A stretch of DNA of 64,000 nucleotides from assembly GCF_002443295.1 (NCBI RefSeq), contig NZ_BAOS01000014.1, forward strand, positions 1 through 64,000, in the 5' to 3' direction. The DNA is from Candidatus Scalindua japonica (GTDB lineage: Bacteria; Planctomycetota; Brocadiia; Brocadiales; Scalinduaceae). The notes beneath the pieces were generated by a model. The model did not search any database, had not been told where the DNA came from, and worked only from the letters and a program-made list of their open reading frames with translations. A program made the position numbers and the translations under genes. This document shows, one piece after another, positions 63,634 to 64,000 of the stretch (positions within the stretch are counted from its first letter, which is position 1; every line of letters starts with the position of its first letter).

Positions 63634-64000
63634 TCACCATACATCATCTAGTTTTGTATCCTCGTAGTTAATTAATCCCTCATCAAGCTGTTTTTCTACA
63701 ATCTGCAGCTTTGTCTCTAATTTATTAATTTGTTTTGTCAAATCTCTATAAACTATGAAACCAAGGATTAATAATAAAACCGTGTACACAATTACAAATG
63801 CCGTTGCGGGGCTGTCTTTTTGTACTGTATCACGAGACTTAGTAGAATAACCATATGCATCCTTACCTAAAACAGTTTTTCGATTTATCTCTGTTATGTC
63901 ACTGGATTCAAAAGTTTCCTCTTGCCGCAGGCGGCTGGATCCCTTTACATTATCAGACCGGTCACTCTTGTTCCTCTCCTGTTTAAGCGTATCTGATACA
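63634..64000 (-). CDS. Membrane coiled-coil protein, 5'-partial
   Basis: The frame is open from the stop (TGA at 63634-63636) to the right end of the window, 121 codons, and runs on beyond. It has a charged N-terminal part with repeated Ser/Arg/Lys, one transmembrane helix (ATAFVIVYTVLLLILGFIVY), then a coiled coil (KQINKLETKLQIVEKQLDEG). This is a typical small envelope or division-associated layout, but no family is recognised. Its start is outside the window. Confidence 0.65.
   Translation of the reverse strand, partial: VSDTLKQERNKSDRSDNVKGSSRLRQEETFESSDITEINRKTVLGKDAYGYSTKSRDTVQKDSPATAFVIVYTVLLLILGFIVYRDLTKQINKLETKLQIVEKQLDEGLINYEDTKLDDVW

Noticed and set aside
1-64000. CRISPR array, prophage or intact insertion sequence
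   Set aside because: No regularly spaced repeats, no transposase, integrase or phage structural genes seen.

Overview
The window is AT-rich, gene-dense chromosomal sequence from a bacterium with a Gram-negative-type envelope: lpxA, a family 9 glycosyltransferase, LolD and RND genes are present. My best guess is an anaerobic Planctomycetota of the anammox type (Candidatus Scalindua or another Brocadiales). This is inference from the mix of a MetV-like methylene-THF reductase subunit, flavodiiron protein with rubredoxin, PPi-type phosphofructokinase, archaeal-type RNA ligase with its partner, a PEP-CTERM protein and a nitrate/nitrite-sensing (NIT) hybrid kinase. No rRNA gene or diagnostic anammox gene (hzs, hdh) lies in the window.

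Layout. 1-0.8 kb: end of a membrane 4Fe-4S protein. 1.1-6.4 kb (minus): a redox/C1 run of MetV-like protein, flavodiiron protein, NrnA, rubredoxin, a zinc dehydrogenase and a TIM-barrel protein. 6.6-8.9 kb (plus): metallo-hydrolase, phosphofructokinase, MobA. 9-14.3 kb: small proteins and a lone RND pump. 14.5-25 kb: surface and signalling genes (calcium-binding TSP3 protein, UvrD-like helicase, PEP-CTERM protein, cache/PAS sensor, His-rich metal protein, LpxA, sugar reductase, secreted OB-fold protein). 25-31 kb: glycosyltransferase, a decayed toxin module, trans-sulfuration enzyme, copper-chaperone-like protein, aldo/keto reductase, isoaspartyl methyltransferase. 30.9-34.7 kb: RNA ligase partner and RNA ligase, convergent, then an RCK_N-DHH fusion. 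35-46 kb: housekeeping genes (pabB, pabC, guaA, dksA-like, lspA, ilvE-like, lolD, lysS, rnpA, yidD, ftcD). 46-63.6 kb: membrane peptidases, MGMT, two tRNA-Ser genes flanking a Uma2 remnant, uppP, ubiX, sppA, the NIT hybrid kinase, cobT, cinA, rpmH, HU, an M20 peptidase, tRNA-Pro, a dehydrogenase and birA. A membrane coiled-coil gene runs off the right edge.

Four genes or gene remnants missed by a 60-codon ORF search were recovered by reading the sequence: rubredoxin (3086-3247), rpmH (58686-58817), the Uma2 remnant (47576-47889) and the partial right-edge gene. Several starts were moved to fit Shine-Dalgarno sites.

The most unusual material is the RNA ligase/PIN-partner pair, whose 3' ends carry inverted copies of one ~20-bp sequence; the RCK_N-DHH fusion beside it; a family of GC-rich palindromic and dispersed intergenic elements; a sensor protein with no output domain; and a toxin gene frameshifted just after its start codon. 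I see no CRISPR array, phage or intact insertion sequence.
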